A stretch of 64,000 nucleotides of DNA from Bradyrhizobium sp. cir1 (GTDB taxonomy: Bacteria; Pseudomonadota; Alphaproteobacteria; Rhizobiales; Xanthobacteraceae), in assembly GCF_014198245.1 (NCBI RefSeq), contig NZ_JACIHE010000008.1:62001-126000 (forward strand). The letters run 5' to 3'. A model generated the notes under the pieces. It made no database searches. It was not told the origin of the DNA and worked only from the letters and a program-made list of their open reading frames with translations. The translations under genes were made by a program, and so were the position numbers. Below, one piece after another: positions 1 through 11,380 of this stretch (position 1 is the first letter of the stretch; each line of letters begins with the position of its first letter).

Positions 1-124
1 GGCCGGGCTCCGACGCGATTGCTGCCGGGCCTGATGCTTAACGAAGAGTCAAACGTGCCTAAAAAAGAGGTGAGGGATGTTCTGGAGGGGAGGGCGGTGT
101 TGCCGCTGGCGGAGCCGTGACGGC

Positions 125-223
125 TTACTGCGGAAGCGATTCCGTCTGCTGTTCTCGCGGGGACGTAAAGCGAATCGCCGTGAAAAGCGCACCGATCAGC
201 AGCATCAGCAGATAGATCTTCAT
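125..223 (-). CDS. Small single-pass membrane peptide (32 aa)
   Basis: This is a 32-residue reading frame starting MKIYLLMLLIGALFTAIRF, preceded by a GGAGG ribosome site six to seven bases before the ATG. Residues 3-17 form one hydrophobic segment, followed by a short polar tail that ends in PQ. It lies alone and divergent from the S49 peptidase gene. I do not know a function; the clear ribosome site and the membrane-anchor pattern are the reasons to call it a gene. It could be a small inner-membrane peptide. The call is moderate because short frames can arise by chance. Confidence 0.6.
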   Translation of the reverse strand: MKIYLLMLLIGALFTAIRFTSPREQQTESLPQ

Positions 224-335
224 GGCGTTTCCTCCGCTGCCTATTGCAGCTTCCCAACGGGGATTCTGCAAAACACGTTCCAGGCACTTTCAATGACACT
301 CGCGTGATAAGAAATGGTTAATCAGAGGTAAGGGC

Positions 336-1244
336 ATGGCCGAACAATTGAACGATCGTGGGAGTTCCGGCCTGGCCGACAAGCTCATGCAATATCTGCC
401 GGCGCGCTTCCGCCCCGGCGCGGCGGTGGTGCCGGTGGTGCGGCTGTCGGGCGTGATCGGCGCGGTGACGCCGCTGCGTCCGGGCATGTCGCTCGCGGGC
501 GTCGCGCGGGTGCTGGAGCGGGCCTTCTCGATGCGGAATGCCAAGGCGGTGGCGCTGGTGATCAACTCGCCCGGCGGCTCGCCGGTGCAGTCGCGCCAGA
601 TCTACCTGCGCATCAAGCAGCTCGCGGCGGAGAAGAAGCTGCCCGTGCTGGTGTTCGTCGAGGACGTCGCGGCTTCCGGCGGCTACATGATTGCCTGTGC
701 GGGCGACGAGATCTTCTGCGATCCGTCCTCGATCCTCGGCTCGATCGGCGTGGTCGGCGGCAGCTTCGGCTTCCAGGACGCGATCAAGCGGCTCGGCGTC
801 GAGCGGCGGCTCTACACCGCCGGCACGCACAAGGCGATGCTCGACCCGTTCCTCCCCGAAAACCCTGATGACGTCGCCAAGCTGAAGGCGATCCAGCGCG
901 AGATCCACCAGATCTTCATTTCGCTGGTGAAGGAGAGCCGCGGCGCGCGGCTGAAGGGCGCCGACGACACCTTGTTCACGGGCGAATACTGGGCCGGCGA
1001 GAGCTCGGTCGCGCTCGGGCTCGCCGACGGCATCGGCGATCTCCGCTCAACTCTTCGTGCCCGCTATGGCGAGAAGGTTCTCACCCCCGTGATCGCCCAG
1101 CCGACCGGCCTGCTCTCCGGCCTTCTGGGGCGGAAAGCGCCCGGCGCGGGCCAGCTTTCGGCCCTGGAATCAATGGCCGGACTGCCGGACGAGTTGATCT
1201 CGGCGGTCGAGACGCGGGCGATTTGGGCGAAATTCGGGTTCTAG
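336..1244 (+). CDS. S49 family serine peptidase (SppA/SohB-like)
   Basis: A 302-residue protein of the S49 (protease IV/SohB) family. These enzymes cleave peptides in or near the membrane using a Ser-Lys dyad. The conserved block VAASGGYMIACAGDEI carries the likely nucleophile at Ser114, and GTHKAMLDPF carries the likely general base at Lys166. The crotonase-like core (INSPGGSP, SILGSIGV) is complete. There is no obvious N-terminal signal peptide or strong membrane helix, unlike SppA itself, so it is closer to the short single-domain forms common in Rhizobiales. The ATG at 336 follows a GAGG-like site (cagaggtaagggc). The exact substrate is unknown. Confidence 0.9.
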   Translation: MAEQLNDRGSSGLADKLMQYLPARFRPGAAVVPVVRLSGVIGAVTPLRPGMSLAGVARVLERAFSMRNAKAVALVINSPGGSPVQSRQIYLRIKQLAAEKKLPVLVFVEDVAASGGYMIACAGDEIFCDPSSILGSIGVVGGSFGFQDAIKRLGVERRLYTAGTHKAMLDPFLPENPDDVAKLKAIQREIHQIFISLVKESRGARLKGADDTLFTGEYWAGESSVALGLADGIGDLRSTLRARYGEKVLTPVIAQPTGLLSGLLGRKAPGAGQLSALESMAGLPDELISAVETRAIWAKFGF

Positions 1245-1348
1245 GCGGCGCCCTCCCGCGCCATTTGGTCCGGCGCGAGCCAATTGCGGCGTAGCCCCGA
1301 CTGCGCGACAATGCATATGGGGGCTGAGCACTAGACAAGGATCGACAG

Positions 1349-1540
1349 ATGCCGCCGTTCGTCGCTTTCGCGGGCGTCCTGGGCGGGCTTGCCGTGGTCC
1401 GCTGGGCCTACAAGACCGCCGTCCGGATCAACCAGGAGCTGGAGGAGATGCGCCTGTCGCGCGTCGCCGAGGCCGCCCATATGGGGGAGATCCAGACACT
1501 GAAGCGCGACCCCGTGACCGGAGCTTACCGGCCGGGTTAA
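1349..1540 (+). CDS. Small hypothetical protein (63 aa)
   Basis: A 63-residue protein with a hydrophobic N-terminus (PPFVAFAGVLGGLAVVRWAY) that could insert in the membrane, followed by a charged, probably helical region and a C-terminal segment TLKRDPVTGAYRPG. The last motif, LKRDPxTGxYRP, is typical of small conserved hypothetical proteins in Bradyrhizobium. The gene lies between the S49 peptidase and glyQ with no overlap. No function is known to me. Confidence 0.65.
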   Translation: MPPFVAFAGVLGGLAVVRWAYKTAVRINQELEEMRLSRVAEAAHMGEIQTLKRDPVTGAYRPG

Positions 1541-1548
1541 CCGGTGCC

Positions 1549-1700
1549 GTTGGGTGGGCAAAGGCGCTCTTGCGCCGTGCCCACCATCCCCTTCCGCTTT
1601 CGCGGTGACAGTGGTGGGCATGCTTCGCTTTGCCCACCCTACCGCTCTCCAATTCCTGTCATTCCGGGTTCGATGCTTCGCATCGCCCCGGAATGACAGC
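1549..1700. repeat. Two palindromic intergenic repeats
   Basis: The 248-base gap before glyQ holds two inverted-repeat elements. The first has arms TGGGTGGGCAAAG and CTTTGCCCACCCTA enclosing GTGCCCACCA. The second has arms CATTCCGGG and CCCCGGAATGACA around a TTCG-rich centre. The first family recurs near 29,236 and 36,740, the second near 5,213 and 34,436. They look like dispersed rhizobial palindromes with no coding content. Confidence 0.8.
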
Positions 1701-1788
1701 CATTTTGCCCCCTTTGCCTTGATTCCCACCCCCGCCGTCGATACGGTCCCGCGCGATTCAAAACCCCCCGCGAGAGCCTGATCTGACG

Positions 1789-2727
1789 ATGGACGCCTCA
1801 TTGCCCGCCCATATGCGCCCGGAACGCTCGTTCCAGGGCTTCATCCTCGCGCTCCAGCGGTTCTGGGCCGAGCAGGGCTGCGTGATCCTGCAGCCCTACG
1901 ACATGGAGATGGGCGCGGGCACCTTCCATCCGGCGACCACGCTGCGCGCGCTCGGGCCAAAACCCTGGAACGCCGCCTATGTGCAGCCCTCGCGCCGGCC
2001 CAAGGACGGCCGCTACGGCGAGAATCCGAACCGGATGCAGCACTATTACCAGTTCCAGGTGATCATGAAGCCGTCGCCGCCGAACCTTCAGGAGCTGTAC
2101 CTGAAGTCGCTCGCGGCGATCGGCATCGATTCCGCCGTGCACGACATCCGCTTCGTCGAGGACGATTGGGAGAGCCCGACGCTCGGCGCCTGGGGTTTAG
2201 GGTGGGAGTGCTGGTGCGACGGCATGGAGGTCAGCCAGTTCACCTATTTCCAGCAGGTCGCCGGCTTCGAATGCGCGCCGGTCGCGGGCGAGCTCACCTA
2301 CGGGCTCGAGCGGCTCGCGATGTATGTGCAGGGCGTCGACCGCGTCTACGACCTCAACTTCAACGGCCGCGAGGGCGACGCCAAGGTCACCTATGGCGAC
2401 GTTTTCCTGCAGGCCGAGCGCGAATATTCGCGGCACAATTTCGAAGTTGCCGACACTGCGATGCTGTTCGAGCAGTTCAAGATGGCGGAAGCGGCCTGCC
2501 AAAAATATCTCGATGCCGGCTGGCGCGAAGGAGGCAACAGCAAGCAGCACCTGATGGCGCTGCCGGCCTATGACCAGTGCATCAAGGCAAGCCACGTCTT
2601 CAACCTGCTCGACGCCCGCGGCGTGATCTCCGTGACCGAGCGGCAGAGCTACATTCTTCGCGTGCGCGAGCTGGCAAAAGCTTGCGGCGAGGCCTGGATC
2701 CATACTGAAGCGGGCGGAGCGGCCTGA
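1789..2727 (+). CDS. glyQ: Glycine--tRNA ligase alpha subunit
   Basis: GlyQ, the catalytic alpha subunit of the bacterial alpha2-beta2 glycyl-tRNA synthetase, which charges tRNA-Gly in the cytoplasm. The 312-residue length is close to the family norm of about 300. Conserved class II blocks are present, including QPYDMEMGAGTFHP, PSRRPKDGRYGENPNR and GLGWECWCDGMEV, and the sequence ends with the usual helix SVTERQSYILRVRELAKAC. The stop overlaps the start of glyS (shared A at 2727), so the two subunits are translationally coupled. An internal ATG at 1813 is an alternative start. Confidence 0.97.
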   Translation: MDASLPAHMRPERSFQGFILALQRFWAEQGCVILQPYDMEMGAGTFHPATTLRALGPKPWNAAYVQPSRRPKDGRYGENPNRMQHYYQFQVIMKPSPPNLQELYLKSLAAIGIDSAVHDIRFVEDDWESPTLGAWGLGWECWCDGMEVSQFTYFQQVAGFECAPVAGELTYGLERLAMYVQGVDRVYDLNFNGREGDAKVTYGDVFLQAEREYSRHNFEVADTAMLFEQFKMAEAACQKYLDAGWREGGNSKQHLMALPAYDQCIKASHVFNLLDARGVISVTERQSYILRVRELAKACGEAWIHTEAGGAA

Positions 2728-5186
2728 TGCCCGATCTTTTGCTTGAACTGTTCTCGGAAGAAATCCCCGCGCGCATGCAGGCCAAGGCGGCCGACGATTT
2801 GCGCCGCATGGTCACCGACAAGCTGGTTGCCGAAGGCCTGGTCTACGAGGGCGCAAAAGCCTTCGCGACGCCGCGCCGCCTTGCGCTCACCGTGCACGGC
2901 ATTCCTGCGCGCCAGCCCGACCTGAAGACCGAGCGCCGCGGCCCGAAAGTCGGCGCGCCCGATGCGGCCGTGCAGGGCTTTCTGAAGGCGACGGGATTGA
3001 AATCGCTGGACGAGGCCAAGATCCAGCGCGACCCCAAGGGTGATTTCTACATCGGCTTGATCGAAAAGCCCGGCCGCGACGCGATCGACGTGCTCGCGGA
3101 AATCCTGCCCGTCATCATCCGCACCTTCCCCTGGCCGAAATCGATGCGCTGGGGCGCGCGTTCCGGCAAACCCGGCTCGCTGAACTGGGTGCGTCCGCTG
3201 CACGCGATTACCGCGACCTTCGGCCTCGAGACGGAAGAGCCCGATGTCGTGAAGTTTTCGGTGGACGGTATCGAGAGCGGCCAGACCACCTACGGCCACC
3301 GCTTTCTCGCGCCGGCGGCGATCAACGTGCGCCGGTTCGAGGACTACGAAGCAAAATTGCTCGACGCCAAGGTTGTGCTCGACCCCGAGCGCCGCAAGGA
3401 CGCGATCCTCACCGACGCCAAGCAGCTTGCCTTTGCGCAGGGCTTTGAGCTCGTCGAGGACCAGAACCTGCTCGACGAGGTCGCCGGCCTCGTCGAATGG
3501 CCGGTCGTGCTGATGGGCTCGTTCGAACAGGAATTCCTGGCAACGCCCGGCGAAGTGATCCGCGCCACCATCCGCAACAACCAGAAGTGCTTTGTGGTGA
3601 GCGACCCGAAGACGGGGGAGCTCGCCAACAAGTTCATCCTGGTCGCCAATATCGAGGCGACCGATGGTGGTGCGACCATCGTCGCCGGCAACGAGCGTGT
3701 CATCCGCGCACGCCTGAGCGATGCGAAGTTCTTCTACGAGACGGACCTGAAGACCAAGCTCGAGGACCGGCTGCCGAAGTTCGAGCAGATCGTGTTCCAC
3801 AAAGCACTCGGATCTCAGGCTGAGCGGATCGAGCGTATCGAACGCCTGGCGGCCGAGATCGCGCCGCTGGTCGGCGCCGATGTCGCGAAGTCACGGCGAG
3901 CGGCTCGGCTGGCTAAGGCCGATTTGTTGACCGAGGTCGTTGGAGAATTTCCGGAAGTGCAAGGCCTCACGGGCAAGTACTACGCGCTTGCCCAGGGCGA
4001 AGACCCCTCTGTCGCCGCGGCGTGTGAGGAACACTATAAGCCGCAAGGGCCTGCTGATCGCGTGCCGAGCGATCCGGTCAGCGTGGCGGTTGCTCTCGCT
4101 GACAAGATCGACACCTTAGTTGGCTTCTGGATCATTGATGAGAAGCCGACGGGAAGCAAAGACCCGTATGCTCTTCGGCGAGCCGCGCTTGGCGTGATCC
4201 GATTGATCCTTCAAAATTCATTGAGGATCAAAATTACATCGCTGCTGCCCATTGCCAGCCTAGCATACCTGATTTGGGGATTTCGTCCTCCCAGCGGCTA
4301 CCCGCGTGCAGGCTACATGGAAATTATTGGAGAACGAGAGGATGAGAGCGGGCGGGTAGACGTTACGGGAGGGCCTTGGCACGAGTTGCCATACAAGGCC
4401 TATTTAAATTTCGACGGCTTCGTTGACGAATTCGGCGAACTCGCTGGTGTCGGTGAGCTGGGCGTGGCCGTAGAAGATGAAGAGGAAGCGGCTGCCCACA
4501 AGGCATTTGCTGAGTTGAGAGAGAGAGTTAGTCGTATGGACGCTATTCCAAATGTGTTTGCGTTGGATAGCGATGAGTTGTGGTCGGAAGGTCTCGTTCA
4601 GTTCTATTCCGCCCGAAAGTATGATGCGCGCCTCTGGAACGGCGCAGCAGCTTTTGTTGAAGCAACGTTGATACCTTTCTTTGCTGATCGGCTCAAAGCT
4701 CAGCTCCGTGAGCAAGGCGCGCGGCACGATCTCGTCGACGCCGTGTTCGCGCTTGGCGGCCAGGACGACCTCCTGATGATCGTCCGCCGCGTCGAGGCGC
4801 TCGGCAAATTCCTCGATAGTGACGATGGCAGGAATCTGCTGGCAGGCACCAAACGTGCGAGCAATATTCTCTCGATCGAGGAGAAAAAGGACAAGCGCGC
4901 TTACGACGGTGCGCCCGATCCCGCATTGATGATGGAGGAGATCGAGCGTCATCTCTGGCGAACTATCCAAAGTACGGTCGCCGATGCGAAAACACACGTG
5001 GCGGCTGAAGATTTTGAATCGGCAATGGAGTCACTTTCAACGCTACGGAGCGCCGTCGATGCGTTCTTCGACAAGGTCCGCGTCAACGACGACGATCCGA
5101 AGGTGCGCGAGAATCGCCTGAAGCTGCTGAACGAGATCCGCAGCGCCACGCGTGCGGTGGCGGACTTCTCGAAGATCCAGGATTGA
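2727..5186 (+). CDS. glyS: Glycine--tRNA ligase beta subunit, with a large internal insertion
   Basis: GlyS, the tRNA-binding beta subunit paired with GlyQ. The start MPDLLLELFSEEIPARMQ is canonical and overlaps the glyQ stop. At 819 residues it is over 100 longer than the usual 690-710. The extra material lies between RLILQNSLRIK (about residue 490) and FFADRLKAQLREQGARHDLVDAV (about residue 650). That stretch is less GC-rich, contains an acidic run (VEDEEEAAAHK), and looks unlike the flanking conserved sequence. The frame is open throughout and the C-terminal anticodon-binding-like region resumes normally (LMIVRRVEAL, LLAGTKRASNIL), so the subunit is probably functional. Confidence 0.95.
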   Translation: MPDLLLELFSEEIPARMQAKAADDLRRMVTDKLVAEGLVYEGAKAFATPRRLALTVHGIPARQPDLKTERRGPKVGAPDAAVQGFLKATGLKSLDEAKIQRDPKGDFYIGLIEKPGRDAIDVLAEILPVIIRTFPWPKSMRWGARSGKPGSLNWVRPLHAITATFGLETEEPDVVKFSVDGIESGQTTYGHRFLAPAAINVRRFEDYEAKLLDAKVVLDPERRKDAILTDAKQLAFAQGFELVEDQNLLDEVAGLVEWPVVLMGSFEQEFLATPGEVIRATIRNNQKCFVVSDPKTGELANKFILVANIEATDGGATIVAGNERVIRARLSDAKFFYETDLKTKLEDRLPKFEQIVFHKALGSQAERIERIERLAAEIAPLVGADVAKSRRAARLAKADLLTEVVGEFPEVQGLTGKYYALAQGEDPSVAAACEEHYKPQGPADRVPSDPVSVAVALADKIDTLVGFWIIDEKPTGSKDPYALRRAALGVIRLILQNSLRIKITSLLPIASLAYLIWGFRPPSGYPRAGYMEIIGEREDESGRVDVTGGPWHELPYKAYLNFDGFVDEFGELAGVGELGVAVEDEEEAAAHKAFAELRERVSRMDAIPNVFALDSDELWSEGLVQFYSARKYDARLWNGAAAFVEATLIPFFADRLKAQLREQGARHDLVDAVFALGGQDDLLMIVRRVEALGKFLDSDDGRNLLAGTKRASNILSIEEKKDKRAYDGAPDPALMMEEIERHLWRTIQSTVADAKTHVAAEDFESAMESLSTLRSAVDAFFDKVRVNDDDPKVRENRLKLLNEIRSATRAVADFSKIQD

Positions 5187-5212
5187 GGTGCGCTCGCGCG
5201 TCAAACACCATT

Positions 5213-5312
5213 GTCATTCCGGGGCGCGCCATTTGGCGCGAACCCGGAATCCATACTCCCGATCGTGGTTATGGATTCCGGGCCCACGCCTTCGGCGTGT
5301 CCCGGAATGACG
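5213..5312. repeat. Palindromic intergenic repeat (CATTCCGGG family)
   Basis: A composite inverted repeat: CATTCCGGGGCGCG and CCCGGAATCCAT on one side, GGATTCCGGG and CCCGGAATGACGG on the other. The family recurs at 34,436-34,540. It occupies most of the 308-base gap between glyS and the convergent DUF1236 gene, where I see no further gene. Confidence 0.8.
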
Positions 5313-5494
5313 GCTGTGACTGGAGACAAAAGAGCCCCGCCCGGCGGGGGGAGACCGGGCAGGGCCTGATGTCCGATTTAACACTGCTCGCGCCAGCCTG
5401 ATTGAAGTGGCGCGCCGGACATCGAGTCGATCAGCGGCGTTTTCAAGCGAGGCAGATACCGGTTCGCGTGACGAAAACGCGTCCGGACAACAAT

Positions 5495-5842
5495 CTAGTC
5501 CAGCACCTCGACGACGCGGCGCGAGCGCGGCTCGACCAGCACGGTCTCGCCGTTCACGACGGTGTAGCGATAGGTGGTGGCGCCGAAACGTTGCGGCACG
5601 TCATAATAGGTGATGCCGCTTTCGGGTAAGGTAGCACCAACCACCACGCGATCCGGGATACGAAAGGCCGGCACACGTTGCTCGACGACATAGTCGCGGA
5701 AGGCCGGCCGCTGTTCGACCGCAATCGTCGGGCCGCTGTCGACCACGACAGGTGCGCGCCCGACCGTGCTTTGCGCCTGCGCCGCCAGGGGCGAGCCGAT
5801 CGCGGCCGCGAGCGTTGCAAGAGCAAGAATTCTGTTCCGCAT
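5495..5842 (-). CDS. Secreted DUF1236 domain protein
   Basis: A 115-residue exported protein. The N-terminus MRNRILALATLAAAIGSPLAAQAQS is a clear Sec signal peptide with an AQA cleavage site. The rest carries the DUF1236 pattern: VVVGATLPES, then YYDVP, YRYTVVNGETVLVEP and RRVVEVL. The domain is common in periplasmic proteins of Rhizobiales and has no established function. The ATG at 5842 follows a GGAG site (gaaggagttttgc). The gene is convergent with glyS and divergent from the DUF3096 peptide. Confidence 0.85.
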   Translation of the reverse strand: MRNRILALATLAAAIGSPLAAQAQSTVGRAPVVVDSGPTIAVEQRPAFRDYVVEQRVPAFRIPDRVVVGATLPESGITYYDVPQRFGATTYRYTVVNGETVLVEPRSRRVVEVLD

Positions 5843-6068
5843 GCAAAACTCCTTCGACGTGATTTTTCGGAAGCGCCAGTGGCGCGACTCGTTGCCAATG
5901 CATGCGTCTTGGCAATGTTCCGGGAAAATGCCTGCCGCATTCGCGGCAATTTCAGGCAGTTTTCGCGAAGGGGGGAACTTGGCTCGCGCCTTGTGCGTCT
6001 CTACTCGCGGAACCGGGATCGCTATGATCCGCCCGCGATTCGCCCCCACCTCCACAGAAAGATTGTAC

Positions 6069-6224
6069 ATGCACATCACCGTCGCCCACATTTCGCCGAT
6101 CCTGTCGTTGATTGCGGGCGTGCTCATCCTGATCATGCCGCGGCTGCTCAACCTGATCGTCGCGATCTTTCTCATCATCAACGGTGCGATCGGGCTCGGG
6201 CTCCTGAAGTGGCTCCATCTCTAG
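6069..6224 (+). CDS. DUF3096 small membrane protein
   Basis: A 51-residue hydrophobic peptide with two closely spaced membrane segments, ILSLIAGVLILIMPRLLN and IVAIFLIINGAIGLGLL. The SLIAGxLILIMPRLLNxIVAI core is the DUF3096 signature. Its function is unknown. I chose the ATG at 6069; longer in-frame extensions upstream look non-coding. It precedes ppdK by about 100 bases and may be transcribed independently. Confidence 0.8.
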   Translation: MHITVAHISPILSLIAGVLILIMPRLLNLIVAIFLIINGAIGLGLLKWLHL

Positions 6225-6320
6225 GGGTTCATTTTCCGGAACTGTCCGACTTGCGCGGGCCCCTCCAAAGTGGTGTAAGGCCCGCGAATTCCCATTCCTC
6301 TCGCAGGTTGTGTGCAAGCT

Positions 6321-9224
<2,904 letters not shown>

Positions 9225-9249
9225 GGCGAAGCGCGGAATCGAGTTGAGA

Positions 9250-9276
9250 GAGGCGGGGTCAAACCCCGCCTCTTTT
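9250..9276 (+). terminator. Rho-independent terminator after ppdK
   Basis: A perfect 10-bp stem, GAGGCGGGGT against ACCCCGCCTC, with a three-base loop, followed by TTTT. It lies 26 bases after the ppdK stop. Confidence 0.9.
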
Positions 9277-9302
9277 CATTTGAGGCAACACTGTCTCCAC
9301 AC

Positions 9303-9453
9303 CGTCATTGCGAGCGCAGCGAAGCAATCCAGGCCACGCCCTCGCTGTCATCGCCCGGCTTGGCCGGGCGATCCAGTACTCCGAGACAGCTGTGATTGAG
9401 TCGAGAGGCCGCGGCGTACTGGATGCCCCGGTCAAGCCGGGGCATGACAGCGG
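9303..9453. repeat. Composite palindromic repeats (CATTGCGAGCG family)
   Basis: Starts with GTCATTGCGAGCGCAGCGAAG, followed by short GC-rich inverted repeats (CGCCCGGC/GCCGGGCG and GCCCCGG/CCGGGGC). The first family recurs at 32,944. The rest of the gap to the hydrolase gene at 9,751 is relatively AT-rich and probably holds its promoter; I see no gene there. Confidence 0.7.
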
Positions 9454-9750
9454 TGTTGTGGAAGCACCGCGCGCGAACACCAGGAACTCATCACGCGTCC
9501 CGTAACGATACGCTCCATCAAGAGTTCCTTCACCATTCGCGTTGACCAGATGTTTACCGTTTCACGTGAGGCCGCATTTACCAATACGCATCGTCGCCCC
9601 GTGAAAACACCTGCAATCGCTTGAGTGTGCCGCGCGCGCAACGCCGATTAACGCCGCGGCAACCTAAATTCGATACTTACGATAAAGATCGAATTGCACG
9701 GACGTACTGCGGTTCGATTTTTCTGGCGTAAGCGTAGCGTGAGCGTATCG

Positions 9751-11205
9751 ATGTCAGTGTTGCGTAACCATCCGAAGGGCGCGCGGTTCGCGTCCTTCGG
9801 CATCGGTCTCTGCATCTTCGCATTGATGCCGAGAGAGACCGGCTATCAGGACATTGCCTCCCTGCTGGCGCGTCAGCCCGGCGTCGCCGAGCGTTGGCAG
9901 AAGCAGGTGTTCTCCGCGGCGTCCTCGATCCAGCTCGCCACCTACAGTTTTTCCCGCCCCATCGGCACGTCGGTTCCGCAGAGCGCGATGGTTCGCCTCG
10001 CAAGCATCGATGGCCGCGACGTAACCGGCGCGATCAGCCGCAATCCGGCGCTGCAGGCGCCGCCGCGCTACCAGGCCGCAGATTTTCCCAAGGTCGATCG
10101 CTCGCTGAAGGGTGATCGCCTCGCAACCGCTGCGCCCACGCCGGTTCCCGAGACCGCGCCGCCCGCCGCGATGCCAGCGCAGGAAGATCCCGCGACGTCG
10201 AACAGCTCGGTGTTCGGCGCCAAGACCGCTGCATTGCCGCAGGCGATGTCGCCGGAGTCCGCGGCCGCGCTCGACCCGGAGCTTGCGGAAGCGCTGCGCG
10301 CGCCGCCATTGCCGCAATATTCCAATCCACCGCAGGCCAGCGACGTCGCGCGCTCATTCGCAGTGCAGCCGCTGGAGGCCCTGAAGCGGACCACCGCGCC
10401 GACGACACCCGTGCGCGATCCGTTCAGCGTCAAGACCTCGAGCCTGTTCTTTGGCAGTTCCTCGCTCGGCGGCAATCTCGAGAGCATCGAGAGCTGGCAG
10501 CCCGGCGCCGAGCCGCTGATCGTGATGCCCGATCCCGACATGAAGGTCACGGCCTCGCTGACCCCGCCGACGGCGGAGATCGCCAAGGACATCGAGAGCG
10601 GCGAGAGCGTCGCGCCGAAGGGCGAGGTCAACGCCGACAACCAGCGCGCCAGGTCGCCGGCGGAGCGGCTCGCGCTCGACGACAAGTCGCGTGCGAAGTC
10701 GGAAAAGTGCCTCGCCGAAGCCGTCTATTTCGAATCCCGCGGCGAGGCCGTGCGCGGACAGATGGCGGTGGCGCAGGTGGTGATGAACCGCGTCTTCTCC
10801 GGCAAATATCCCGACACCGTGTGCGGCGTGGTCTACCAGAACAAGTACCGCCATTTCGCCTGCCAGTTCACCTTTGCCTGCGACAACAATCCCGACGTGA
10901 TCCGCGAGCCCGAGATGTGGGAGCGCGCCAAGAAGATCTCGAAGGCGATGCTCGACGGCCAGATCTGGCTGCCCGAGGTCGGCAAGTCGACGCACTACCA
11001 CGCCTATTGGGTGCGCCCGTCCTGGGTCGCCGAGATGAAGAAGATGTACAAGACCGGCGTGCACACCTTCTATCGGCCGCGCAACTGGGGCGACGGCAGC
11101 GAGGAACCGAGCTGGGGCACGCCCGCGCAGACCGCCGCGCTTTCGGCCGAACTCGCGCAGGAAGCCAAGAGCTCGGCGGAGATGGGTGTGAGCGAGCGGA
11201 GGTAG
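9751..11205 (+). CDS. Cell wall hydrolase with C-terminal SleB domain
   Basis: A 484-residue envelope protein. A short hydrophobic stretch (FASFGIGLCIFALM) near the N-terminus probably anchors or exports it. The middle (about residues 40-310) is Pro/Ala/Ser-rich and likely disordered. The C-terminal domain (about 315-440) is a SleB-type hydrolase, with KCLAEAVYFESRGE holding the expected catalytic Glu, and VAQVVMNRVFSGKYP, CQFTFACD and THYHAYWVRPSW following. Such domains cleave peptidoglycan. I prefer ATG 9751 over a TTG at 9694. The gene stands alone between repeats. Confidence 0.88.
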   Translation: MSVLRNHPKGARFASFGIGLCIFALMPRETGYQDIASLLARQPGVAERWQKQVFSAASSIQLATYSFSRPIGTSVPQSAMVRLASIDGRDVTGAISRNPALQAPPRYQAADFPKVDRSLKGDRLATAAPTPVPETAPPAAMPAQEDPATSNSSVFGAKTAALPQAMSPESAAALDPELAEALRAPPLPQYSNPPQASDVARSFAVQPLEALKRTTAPTTPVRDPFSVKTSSLFFGSSSLGGNLESIESWQPGAEPLIVMPDPDMKVTASLTPPTAEIAKDIESGESVAPKGEVNADNQRARSPAERLALDDKSRAKSEKCLAEAVYFESRGEAVRGQMAVAQVVMNRVFSGKYPDTVCGVVYQNKYRHFACQFTFACDNNPDVIREPEMWERAKKISKAMLDGQIWLPEVGKSTHYHAYWVRPSWVAEMKKMYKTGVHTFYRPRNWGDGSEEPSWGTPAQTAALSAELAQEAKSSAEMGVSERR

Positions 11206-11217
11206 TCTGTCTTCACT

Positions 11218-11371
11218 TCTCCCCGCTTGCGGGGAGAGGTCGACGCGCGAAGCGCGTCGGGTGAGGGGGTACAGGTCTCTCGGCGATCTCACGTGGGGAG
11301 AGAGCCCCTCACCCCAATCCTCTCAGCGCGAGCGAAGCTCGTCGCGGCCCCGTAAGAACGGGGAGAGGGAG
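11218..11371. repeat. CTCTCCCCGC-family composite palindrome
   Basis: Inverted repeats CTCCCCGCTTGCGGGGAG, GACGCGCGAAGCGCGTC and a GTGAGGGG/CCCCTCAC pair. The same architecture occurs at 39,119-39,283. It lies between the convergent hydrolase and nadC genes. Confidence 0.8.
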
Positions 11372-11380
11372 TAGACCGCA

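Noticed and set aside
2649..3800. Long minus-strand frame opposite glyS
   Set aside because: Antisense to a clear housekeeping gene; high GC keeps the opposite frame open.
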